Shown here one piece after another: positions 38,232 through 47,896 of a DNA stretch of 63,014 nucleotides. A model generated the notes under the pieces. That model had not been told where the DNA came from. It saw only the letters and a list, made by a program, of their open reading frames with translations, and did no database searches. Where the stretch lies: the NCBI RefSeq assembly GCF_001746915.1, contig NZ_MJGC01000061.1, positions 1-63,014 of the forward strand. Direction: 5' to 3'. Position 1 is the stretch's first letter. Every line of letters begins with the position of its first letter. The stretch is from Desertifilum tharense IPPAS B-1220. GTDB taxonomy: Bacteria; Cyanobacteriota; Cyanobacteriia; Cyanobacteriales; Desertifilaceae. Both the position numbers and the translations under genes were made by a program.

Positions 38232-39521
38232 ATGGTTGAAGTCACCCTGATCGGCGCGGGGCCTAGCGGTTTGTTGCTGGCTCACTATCTGCTACAACAG
38301 TATCCGGCGTACCAGGTGCGGATTTACGAACGCCGTCGCGATCCGCGTCAGGTGGAGTTCTCGAAGGCCCGGACTTTCCCGTTAACTTTGAGCGCGCGCG
38401 GGATGCACGCTTTGCAGCAGGTGGACGGGTTGGCGGAGGCGGTGAGGGCGATCGCCCAGGAGATGCGCGGATCGGTGATGCATTCCCAAAAGGGGAAGCC
38501 GAAAGCCAGAACCCGCACCCAACCTCTATTCACCCTCGATCGCACCCGTTTGGCGATCGCTCTGCTTGATGAGTTAACCCGACGCTACTCCCCTCCCCGG
38601 CTGCAAGTTGAGTTTGAGTGCGAATGTCAGACGGTGGATTTTGCCAGCCAAACCTTGACGCTACAACCGGCGGCGGCCCCCCAGAAGACAGTCAGCTATG
38701 AGGTGCTGATTGGGGCGGATGGGGTGAACTCGCAAATCCGCCAGCAGATGAGCCTTCAAGAGGATTTTGAGTGCGAAACCCAAATTGCAACCAATGCCTA
38801 TAAGTCCCTGGTTGTTGCCCTAGAGAATGTCCCGGAATGGGTCGATTTGCGTCCGGGGTATCTCCATTCTTGGCAGTTGGCAACGGGGGGAGTTGTGCTG
38901 ATGTTAGATCAGGGGGATGGGACGATGGCGGGCGTTGTCCATTTTCCGCGAGAGCAACGCCAGGTTCGGGATCTGGGTTCGGCGCGGGAGGTTTTGCAGT
39001 TCTTCCAAACCTATTGTCCGGAGTTGGGGGCGGTGATGGGGGAGGCGGATGCGGAGGCGTTTGTCCAGCGTCCGGTGTCTGAGGTGGTTTCGGTCCGCTG
39101 CAACCGCTACCATCAGGGGAACCGGGTGTTGTTGATTGGCGATGCGGCTCATGCGGTTTCGCCGTCTTTGGGACAAGGCTGCAATGCGGCGTTGGAGGAT
39201 GTGGTGGTGTTTGGCGAGTTGTTGGCGGAGGCGCAAGGGGAGATAAGGGAGGCGATCGCACAATTCACCGTTCGCCGCCAAGCGGATGCTGAGGCGCTGT
39301 TGGAGTTATCTAATTATGCGTTTCCTCACCAGAAGCGCTTGCTGATTGAGTTTTTTGCGCGACAAGCGATCGCCAAGTGGCTTCACCCATTCTGGGGAGG
39401 GGGTTTCCCGCCGCCGATGTTTCAGTTGCTTTCAGATCCGATGACTCCCTATTCTGAGATTCTGGAACGCTATCGGGGTTGGATCGATCGGGTGAAGCGG
39501 GTACAGGTTTCTGGGGGATAG
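38232..39521 (+). CDS. FAD-dependent aromatic-type monooxygenase
   Basis: 429-residue group A flavoprotein monooxygenase related to kynurenine 3-monooxygenase and UbiH-like enzymes. Seen: N-terminal dinucleotide-binding GAGPSGLLLAHYL (8-20), the middle DG motif in VLIGADGVNSQIR (about 158-170), and GDAAHAVSPSLGQGCNAALE (about 300-319), the GD motif that binds the FAD ribityl chain. No transmembrane anchor is evident. The substrate is not predictable. It starts at ATG 38232 and lies only 13 bp after the transporter pair. It is the last gene before the CRISPR leader, and its end at 39521 is 230 bp upstream of the first repeat. Confidence 0.87.
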   Translation: MVEVTLIGAGPSGLLLAHYLLQQYPAYQVRIYERRRDPRQVEFSKARTFPLTLSARGMHALQQVDGLAEAVRAIAQEMRGSVMHSQKGKPKARTRTQPLFTLDRTRLAIALLDELTRRYSPPRLQVEFECECQTVDFASQTLTLQPAAAPQKTVSYEVLIGADGVNSQIRQQMSLQEDFECETQIATNAYKSLVVALENVPEWVDLRPGYLHSWQLATGGVVLMLDQGDGTMAGVVHFPREQRQVRDLGSAREVLQFFQTYCPELGAVMGEADAEAFVQRPVSEVVSVRCNRYHQGNRVLLIGDAAHAVSPSLGQGCNAALEDVVVFGELLAEAQGEIREAIAQFTVRRQADAEALLELSNYAFPHQKRLLIEFFARQAIAKWLHPFWGGGFPPPMFQLLSDPMTPYSEILERYRGWIDRVKRVQVSGG

Positions 39522-39750
39522 GTGGCGCGAGGGGGTGGGTGTGGTTTTGCTGGCAATAGCGCGATCGCTTGTAGCTCTTGCTGGGCTTGGTCGGGAGTGC
39601 GATCGCGGCTCTCAGGGGGTCGCGCTCTATACGGGGTAAGGTTTTCAACGATTTTGGCTTTTGATTTCTGGAAAACTATGGTACATTTAGAGCAGCCTCG
39701 CGCAAACGCACCTGGAAAACTAAATAACTCAAGGGTTCTAGCCTCCCGCG
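39522..39750 (+). promoter_or_regulatory. CRISPR leader region
   Basis: 229 bp between the monooxygenase stop codon and the first repeat. The distal half is GC-rich with two HIP1-type sites. The last 110 bp become AT-rich with A/T runs (TTTTGATTTCTGGAAAACTA, GGAAAACTAAATAACTCAAG) and lead straight into the array. The repeat ends in GAAAC on this strand and the only altered repeat is at the far right end. Both place the leader and newest spacers on the left. The promoter of the pre-crRNA should be here, but I cannot fix the -10/-35. The open frames across this stretch are not convincing genes. Confidence 0.7.
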
Positions 39751-42700
39751 ATTGCAATCAAATCTAATCCCTTTCAGGGATTGAAACTTACTCCGGGCTA
39801 ATTTAGTCGGGCATTGCTGGCATTGCAATCAAATCTAATCCCTTTCAGGGATTGAAACTCCGGTAATCTCTTTAATGATGCGGATGTCTACGCATTGCAA
39901 TCAAATCTAATCCCTTTCAGGGATTGAAACTCGGAATAGCACAGCGTAAAATGACCTTTGGTGATTGCAATCAAATCTAATCCCTTTCAGGGATTGAAAC
40001 TGTATACAAGGGGAGTTTTGCAGCGTTAGCGTGTATTGCAATCAAATCTAATCCCTTTCAGGGATTGAAACAACTAGCACCCCAACTTCATCGATAAAGT
40101 AGAGAATTGCAATCAAATCTAATCCCTTTCAGGGATTGAAACCCTATTTCAGGAGGGGACAGCCTGCATATACAACGCAGATTGCAATCAAATCTAATCC
40201 CTTTCAGGGATTGAAACTGTAGATGTTGGCGCTCATGCAATCATTAGTTCCGATTGCAATCAAATCTAATCCCTTTCAGGGATTGAAACTCCTTGAATCG
40301 ATGCGACTACTCACCCTATGAAATTGCAATCAAATCTAATCCCTTTCAGGGATTGAAACCGCGGTAGCTGCGCTCCAAGGCGGCAGCTTGTTCGGATTGC
40401 AATCAAATCTAATCCCTTTCAGGGATTGAAACAGGAAGACTTGGAAGTTCTTGGGGAAAAAACTAAAATTGCAATCAAATCTAATCCCTTTCAGGGATTG
40501 AAACACCGCTCAATTGCCTGAATTGCTTGGCAACCTGATTATTGCAATCAAATCTAATCCCTTTCAGGGATTGAAACCGCGACTTGGCAGAACAAGAACG
40601 AGCGATCGCATCATTGCAATCAAATCTAATCCCTTTCAGGGATTGAAACCAAAGGGACATAGATCTCGCTAGACCACTCCGAGGATTGCAATCAAATCTA
40701 ATCCCTTTCAGGGATTGAAACATCATATCGGTATTTAAGAAATCAAAATCTTGATATTGCAATCAAATCTAATCCCTTTCAGGGATTGAAACTCTCCAAC
40801 GAGCGATCAGCAACCTTTAGCACTTATTGCAATCAAATCTAATCCCTTTCAGGGATTGAAACATCTAGCGCTTCTTTAATTTCGCATTTGCAATTGTATT
40901 GCAATCAAATCTAATCCCTTTCAGGGATTGAAACGCGAGTAACCTGATTGCAAGCAAATTCTAAATCATTGCAATCAAATCTAATCCCTTTCAGGGATTG
41001 AAACACCGCTCAATTGCCTGAATTGCTTGGCAACCTGATTATTGCAATCAAATCTAATCCCTTTCAGGGATTGAAACCGCGACTTGGCAGAACAAGAACG
41101 AGCGATCGCATCATTGCAATCAAATCTAATCCCTTTCAGGGATTGAAACCAAAGGGACATAGATCTCGCTAGACCACTCCGAGGATTGCAATCAAATCTA
41201 ATCCCTTTCAGGGATTGAAACATCATATCGGTATTTAAGAAATCAAAATCTTGATATTGCAATCAAATCTAATCCCTTTCAGGGATTGAAACTCTCCAAC
41301 GAGCGATCAGCAACCTTTAGCACTTATTGCAATCAAATCTAATCCCTTTCAGGGATTGAAACATCTAGCGCTTCTTTAATTTCGCATTTGCAATTGTATT
41401 GCAATCAAATCTAATCCCTTTCAGGGATTGAAACGCGAGTAACCTGATTGCAAGCAAATTCTAAATCATTGCAATCAAATCTAATCCCTTTCAGGGATTG
41501 AAACTGATGTAGAACTCCCACTTAACCACCTTTGGCTCAACATATTGCAATCAAATCTAATCCCTTTCAGGGATTGAAACGCATCTTTTTCCTGGAAAGG
41601 CGTTTGACCCGCAATGCCTGCAAATTGCAATCAAATCTAATCCCTTTCAGGGATTGAAACGGAAAATGTTAGAAATTGGATTTCCGGAATAATAGCTATT
41701 GCAATCAAATCTAATCCCTTTCAGGGATTGAAACGATGTAATGGCACGCCTAAAAGTCAATATGCAGGCGATTGAACGCCTCACCAATTGCAATCAAATC
41801 TAATCCCTTTCAGGGATTGAAACCACTAGGGTGGTTTTTCCGCTCCGAGTTTTGGCAAATTGCAATCAAATCTAATCCCTTTCAGGGATTGAAACCAGAC
41901 TTGGGAAACCGAAACCGCCCGCGCATTAAAATTGCAATCAAATCTAATCCCTTTCAGGGATTGAAACTCGTTCAAAATGGAAGATTTAGTCGATCGCGAG
42001 TTGTATATTGCAATCAAATCTAATCCCTTTCAGGGATTGAAACGATACCCATTGCTCTTGCTACTGTTGCCGCATCGATTGCAATCAAATCTAATCCCTT
42101 TCAGGGATTGAAACGAATCAGGCTGGCGATATATTTGGCTAGGTTGTCAGGTATTGCAATCAAATCTAATCCCTTTCAGGGATTGAAACTCAGCGGAACG
42201 AGCCAGCAGGCGATCCGCGCAAGCAACTTCATTGCAATCAAATCTAATCCCTTTCAGGGATTGAAACCCTCTAGGTGGTTTCGAGGGTTAGACATTGCGC
42301 TCCATTGCAATCAAATCTAATCCCTTTCAGGGATTGAAACGTCCGCATTGCAGAGCGCTCCTATGTGGAAGCAGAGATCGGCAAATTGCAATCAAATCTA
42401 ATCCCTTTCAGGGATTGAAACGGGAATGCCCTAATTGCAAAACCAAGCACGATAGAATTGCAATCAAATCTAATCCCTTTCAGGGATTGAAACCATCGCC
42501 AACGGCGAAACCTTCATCTTAAAGCTAGAGATTGCAATCAAATCTAATCCCTTTCAGGGATTGAAACCAGCCCTAAAAATTTAGCAATCACATCGGGACT
42601 CATTGCAATCAAATCTAATCCCTTTCAGGGATTGAAACAAGGCAATATCATCTTCGTTGCGGGTGGGTCGAAGATTGCAATCAAATCTAATCCCTTTCAG

Positions 42701-45414
42701 GGATTGAAACTTAGAAAAGGTTGTTTTGCATGTTGCACCAACCTTGATTGCAATCAAATCTAATCCCTTTCAGGGATTGAAACTTGAAAGCGTTGTCAAT
42801 TTCGTGGCAAGAGTATATATTGCAATCAAATCTAATCCCTTTCAGGGATTGAAACATGCGATGCTCTGCCTTTGACCCACCGTGCAATATCGGCAGATTG
42901 CAATCAAATCTAATCCCTTTCAGGGATTGAAACGCGACGTGAAACTAGCATTTTCTTCGTACTGCTTGAAATTGCAATCAAATCTAATCCCTTTCAGGGA
43001 TTGAAACATGAAGTTGGCGTAGAGAATCGGTTCAAAGGGAAACGGGATAGCATTGCAATCAAATCTAATCCCTTTCAGGGATTGAAACAAAATGTCGGCG
43101 GGGATGTCGGCATACTTCAAACATTGCAATCAAATCTAATCCCTTTCAGGGATTGAAACTGTTTCTGATCGGTGCAGCGATCGTAATTGGCTCATCGCGA
43201 TTGCAATCAAATCTAATCCCTTTCAGGGATTGAAACAGGATATCGCTAGGAATTTCCTGGTAACGAAGCGCATTATTGCAATCAAATCTAATCCCTTTCA
43301 GGGATTGAAACGGGATAAAGCTTCTCTTTTATCTTCTAGGTTTCTTATTGCAATCAAATCTAATCCCTTTCAGGGATTGAAACGCGATCGCCGCGACCTG
43401 GTTGAGGATTATTTTTGCGGATTGCAATCAAATCTAATCCCTTTCAGGGATTGAAACGAGCGCTTGACTGCTGATTCAGCCAATTTTCTACTGCGAACTG
43501 GCATTGCAATCAAATCTAATCCCTTTCAGGGATTGAAACGAGCGCTTGAGGATTGTATCTTGTTTGATTTTGAGATTGCAATCAAATCTAATCCCTTTCA
43601 GGGATTGAAACCATTGATTCCCAAGAGATGAATCTCTCAATACTTTATTGCAATCAAATCTAATCCCTTTCAGGGATTGAAACCGAGAATAGCGATCGCC
43701 GTATCGCCTACGACCTCGATTGCAATCAAATCTAATCCCTTTCAGGGATTGAAACAGCCATCGCTAGCAGTGTGGAGCGCATATCATCCATTGCAATCAA
43801 ATCTAATCCCTTTCAGGGATTGAAACCTGCTGCTTGACGGCATTCCAAGCGGCCAACAAGATTGCAATCAAATCTAATCCCTTTCAGGGATTGAAACAGA
43901 AGGAATCATCACCGTTCCGCTGCTATTGGCGGATTGCAATCAAATCTAATCCCTTTCAGGGATTGAAACCTGGTAGATCGAATCGTTATGCAACGCGATC
44001 AGATTGCAATCAAATCTAATCCCTTTCAGGGATTGAAACTCCTCGTCAAGGGCGCGATCGCTGCTGAACACCAATTGCAATCAAATCTAATCCCTTTCAG
44101 GGATTGAAACCTATTGATAGCTTTGCTTTAGAGGTTCCCTCTGAATTGCAATCAAATCTAATCCCTTTCAGGGATTGAAACGCCGAAAACGTAGACAAGA
44201 AAACCCTATATTCGGATTGCAATCAAATCTAATCCCTTTCAGGGATTGAAACACTAGATTCCAAGGTAGGTGTAGACTCAACTTTTATTGCAATCAAATC
44301 TAATCCCTTTCAGGGATTGAAACTCCTACTGGTGAACTTAGGGCTAACTCACCCAACACCAATTGCAATCAAATCTAATCCCTTTCAGGGATTGAAACTC
44401 ATCCGAGATTCTACTTATCTTTATATTGAGCAAGATTGCAATCAAATCTAATCCCTTTCAGGGATTGAAACGGTGACGGCGCTCATTAAGTTGCCGAGCT
44501 TGATTATTGCAATCAAATCTAATCCCTTTCAGGGATTGAAACTCAAGAATTTCTCATAATATTATTAAGCCCGATATTAATTGCAATCAAATCTAATCCC
44601 TTTCAGGGATTGAAACTCCGCAGTTCGGGCAATTCATAATCTTTCCTCATTATTGCAATCAAATCTAATCCCTTTCAGGGATTGAAACTAAAATTTGCCG
44701 ATTTTTTTCACTAGATAGCCAGTTAATTGCAATCAAATCTAATCCCTTTCAGGGATTGAAACTTTATTTGTGAGTCTATCGTATCACATCGTCAAACATT
44801 GCAATCAAATCTAATCCCTTTCAGGGATTGAAACGCGATCGCTCTTTTGTTGGCGCTCGACTTTAGCGATTGCAATCAAATCTAATCCCTTTCAGGGATT
44901 GAAACAAGGCTTCAGTGGATTTGCTATACTTCTGCTTTTATTGCAATCAAATCTAATCCCTTTCAGGGATTGAAACCAGAGCAGAAAAGCGCCAATGAAT
45001 CCGAGCTTGGTTCATTGCAATCAAATCTAATCCCTTTCAGGGATTGAAACCCTATCTAATCCGCTTTTGAATCTTAAGAAATTGCAAATTGCAATCAAAT
45101 CTAATCCCTTTCAGGGATTGAAACTAATCAGAGATGGGCGAATGGCTCATTTGAGATTTGGATTGCAATCAAATCTAATCCCTTTCAGGGATTGAAACTT
45201 GTTCTACCCCTTTTTTGGAAAGATGAACAATTGCATTGCAATCAAATCTAATCCCTTTCAGGGATTGAAACAATACTATTATTGATATTATTATCTTATT
45301 ATTCATTGCAATCAAATCTAATCCCTTTCAGGGATTGAAACAGCTCGGCGGGTTGATGTTTCCTTCCGATCTATTGATTGCAATCAAATCTAATCCCTTT
45401 CAGGGATTGAAAAC
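39751..45414 (+). CRISPR. CRISPR array, 78 repeats of 37 bp, no cas genes in window
   Basis: The repeat starts ATTGCAATCAAATCTAATCC and ends TTCAGGGATTGAAAC (37 bp). Inside it AATCCC pairs with GGGATT around TTTCA, and the 3' end gives the usual 8-nt crRNA handle ATTGAAAC. By hand count there are 78 repeats and 77 spacers. Spacers are mostly 33-38 bp, with outliers of 43-45 bp and one of 52 bp. I noticed no variants except the last repeat (45377 on), which ends GAAAAC. Seven spacers occur twice because of a 500-bp tandem duplication, leaving 70 distinct ones. The repeat resembles those of Nostoc/Anabaena arrays served by type I-D or III systems, but the type cannot be assigned without cas genes. 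The array converges on a kinase gene ending 39 bp away. Confidence 0.98.
40505..41504 (+). repeat. Exact 500-bp tandem duplication inside the CRISPR array
   Basis: 40505-41004 and 41005-41504 are the same seven spacer-repeat units (spacers 11-17 equal spacers 18-24), with no difference seen by eye. The block begins with the spacer ACCGCTCAATTGCCTG... and ends with the repeat after spacer GCGAGTAACCTG.... The simplest origin is unequal recombination between repeats. Confidence 0.95.
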
Positions 45415-45452
45415 AGTAGGAAAAACGGAGCGAAATCGAACAGAGAACAGAC

Positions 45453-47831
45453 TCAAGAGAGGATCGGAGAAACAACCGTTGGGGAGGGAGGGAGTTTTTT
45501 GAGGGCTTGTAGGGCATCCGCCGCCGTTTGAAAGCGATCGCTAAAATGATAGGCTACCATTCGGTCAATCACCTCAGCCAACTCCGGGCCAACCGCAGCC
45601 AAATTGCGCCAAACCACGCCCCCCGTCTCTTGATCCTGGCGTAACTGGTGGGGGGCAATACCCGTCAGCGCCTGAATGCCAATCATCCCCAGCGCATAGA
45701 GATCGCTACTTAACCGGGGTTGTCCCACCAACTGTTCGGGCGGCGCATATCCCTTGGTCCCAATTGCCACGGTAATATTCTCAGTTTCCGGTTCCCACTG
45801 GGGTTGAATTTGCTTAACTGCACCAAAATCAATTAAACACAACCGTTGGTCAGACTCGCGGCGAATAATATTACTGGGCTTAATATCGCGATGAATCACC
45901 CGATGTTCGTGGATAAAAGCCAAAATTTCTAAAACGCCCTTGAGTAACTCCACCGCCTGACTTTCTGGCAAACGCTTATCTACAGGCAACTCCTCGCCAA
46001 GGTGATGCCCCTTAATATACTCCTCAACCAGATAGAACTCTTGCTGTTCTTCAAAATAAGCCAACAGTTGGGGGATTTGGTCGTGCTTGCCCAACAATTC
46101 CAAAATCTCCGCCTCCGTAACAAATAAACGCCTTGCCACTTGCAAAAACCGAATATCATTGCGGGCGGGTTTCAGATGTTTAATCACGCATTGAGGATTT
46201 CCCGGTCTTTGGGTATCTTCAGCCAGGTAGGTTCGACCAAATCCGCCCGCCCCCAAAACATCCATAATTTTATATCGTCCCCCCAAATGACCGGGTTTGC
46301 GATTGGCTGGGGGCGAGTCCCGTTGGGTATCGTTCACTGATGCTTTGGCCGCTTGTTCCCCAGGTTTCCAAACGCGGGTTGCATCCTCATAATTGTTGTT
46401 ATGTTGATTGGGAATCACGGTTGGCGCGATCGCCGCCACATCCGTATGTTCCTCTAACATGGTTTTGAGAAGGGCGATATTATCTTCTTGAGCTTGAACG
46501 CGATGGATGATTTCCAGGTGTTCTCGGCGCGTTTTATAGGTCGTGTAGATTAAGACCCCACTTGCTGCGATCGCAAAACCTAAATTCGGCGCAACTAGCG
46601 GAATGCGTCCGCCCTGGAGAAACAAAACCCAATTAATCCCCACTAGGGATAATAGCGCGATCGCGATCGCCCCCACTAGCTTAAACGGATGCTGGATTTT
46701 TAGCACCAACACCCCACCCGACAGCGACCACACCAACACCCACAGCAGTTCCACCCCTTCGGGCCAATCCCACAATAAGGGGCGATCCTCCAAAACCACA
46801 TCCAAAAGCTGGCTGACAATTTGGGCGTGCAACGTCACCCCCGGCATCCGGTGGATTTGCCGCAGGGTGGCGCTGTAAGGCGTGTAAAACGCATCGTCTA
46901 TACTGGGGGCCGTCACGCCAATTAACACGGCGCGATCGCGCACCCATTCCGGTTCAATTTGACCTTCTAAAACCTGGGTTAACGTCACCTGTCGCGCCAC
47001 ATTTCGCGGGGCGCGATACTCCAGTAAGATTTGATAGCCCCCCGCATCAACGCGCTGATAGTGACCCGTGCGCGAGTGTAACTGGGGAAAGGCTTTGTCG
47101 CCAAGGTAGAGTTGACCGTTTTGAAAGCTGGCGTGAATATTTTGGGGGGCCAGATAATGGCGGGCCAACTGCAAGCTAAAGGAATAAGGCGTTTGACAGC
47201 TAGACTGGGGTTCTGGCGTCCCTAGCAGCAATGTTCGGCGCACGACGCCATCGTTATCTAAGGCAAAATCGCTAAATCCTAGACGGTTTTCGGGAATATT
47301 GGGAGGTGGGGCGACGCCAATATCTTCATCATCATCATCGCTGGTTTCGCTGAGTTTGCAAATAGAGACAGCGCGATCGCTATTTTGGAGATAATTTAGC
47401 AGTTGTTCGCGTCCCGGTTCTTGGGCAATATCGCGATAAATATCTAAGCCAATGACGCGGGGTTGATAGTTATCCAGTTTATCTAAAAGTTGATAAATGC
47501 TTTCATCCGATAACGGCCAGCGTCCCTGCGCTTGGATATCGGCTTCTGTAATCGCTACAATCAGGAGGCGCGGATCGGGTTCGCTAGGGGTGCGCCACCG
47601 CACAAAGGCGTCGTAGGCGTTGAGTTCAACAGGGGTGATGAGGTGCAGTTCTCGACCTACAATGATGGCTCCAGTGGCGATCGCACCAGCTAAGATTGCA
47701 CTTTGTCCCGATTTCACGGTATTCGCCAACCCTTGATAGTGCGGGATGCGCGTTCGTAAAGACGCAATCTTAGACAAAACCGATTTAAACTTAGGCGAGA
47801 ACCGAGAAATCACGCGCTTATTTGCCCTCAC
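45453..47831 (-). CDS. CHASE2 domain Ser/Thr protein kinase
   Basis: 792-residue membrane kinase starting at GTG 47831. Order: basic N-terminus, TM1 (about 46-64), extracytoplasmic CHASE2 (about 65-355; AYDAFVRWRTPSEPDPRLLI, DRAVLIGVTAPSIDDAF), three membrane helices (about 365-435), a short coiled coil (about 440-470), a variable linker, and the kinase (about 520-785). The kinase keeps its key residues: Gly loop LGAGGFGRTYLAED, CVIKHLKP, HRDIKPSNII, DFGAVKQ, and a C-lobe GTKGYAPPEQ. Unlike the three multikinases, its HRD and DFG are intact, so it is predicted active. Its 3' end lies 39 bp from the last CRISPR repeat, transcribed toward the array, with no terminator visible between. Confidence 0.92.
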   Translation of the reverse strand: MRANKRVISRFSPKFKSVLSKIASLRTRIPHYQGLANTVKSGQSAILAGAIATGAIIVGRELHLITPVELNAYDAFVRWRTPSEPDPRLLIVAITEADIQAQGRWPLSDESIYQLLDKLDNYQPRVIGLDIYRDIAQEPGREQLLNYLQNSDRAVSICKLSETSDDDDEDIGVAPPPNIPENRLGFSDFALDNDGVVRRTLLLGTPEPQSSCQTPYSFSLQLARHYLAPQNIHASFQNGQLYLGDKAFPQLHSRTGHYQRVDAGGYQILLEYRAPRNVARQVTLTQVLEGQIEPEWVRDRAVLIGVTAPSIDDAFYTPYSATLRQIHRMPGVTLHAQIVSQLLDVVLEDRPLLWDWPEGVELLWVLVWSLSGGVLVLKIQHPFKLVGAIAIALLSLVGINWVLFLQGGRIPLVAPNLGFAIAASGVLIYTTYKTRREHLEIIHRVQAQEDNIALLKTMLEEHTDVAAIAPTVIPNQHNNNYEDATRVWKPGEQAAKASVNDTQRDSPPANRKPGHLGGRYKIMDVLGAGGFGRTYLAEDTQRPGNPQCVIKHLKPARNDIRFLQVARRLFVTEAEILELLGKHDQIPQLLAYFEEQQEFYLVEEYIKGHHLGEELPVDKRLPESQAVELLKGVLEILAFIHEHRVIHRDIKPSNIIRRESDQRLCLIDFGAVKQIQPQWEPETENITVAIGTKGYAPPEQLVGQPRLSSDLYALGMIGIQALTGIAPHQLRQDQETGGVVWRNLAAVGPELAEVIDRMVAYHFSDRFQTAADALQALKKLPPSPTVVSPILS

Positions 47832-47896
47832 AAATATCTATAGATGCCATCAGACAGCTTCAGTAGATTCCATTTACCCCTGCTGCACGATTATAT

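Noticed and set aside
38692..39281. Antisense frames of 189 and 125 codons opposite the monooxygenase
   Set aside because: The sense gene has clear FAD motifs over its full length; the antisense products are Pro/Ser-rich or Arg-rich shadows.
39522..39767. An 81-codon frame between the monooxygenase and the first repeat
   Set aside because: It runs into the first repeat, has no ribosome site, and the AT-rich end fits a leader.
40481..44019. Several open frames of 60-95 codons across the CRISPR array with repeated peptides such as FQSLKGIRFDCN and IAIKSNPFQGLK
   Set aside because: They are translations of the 37-bp repeat in different frames, not genes.
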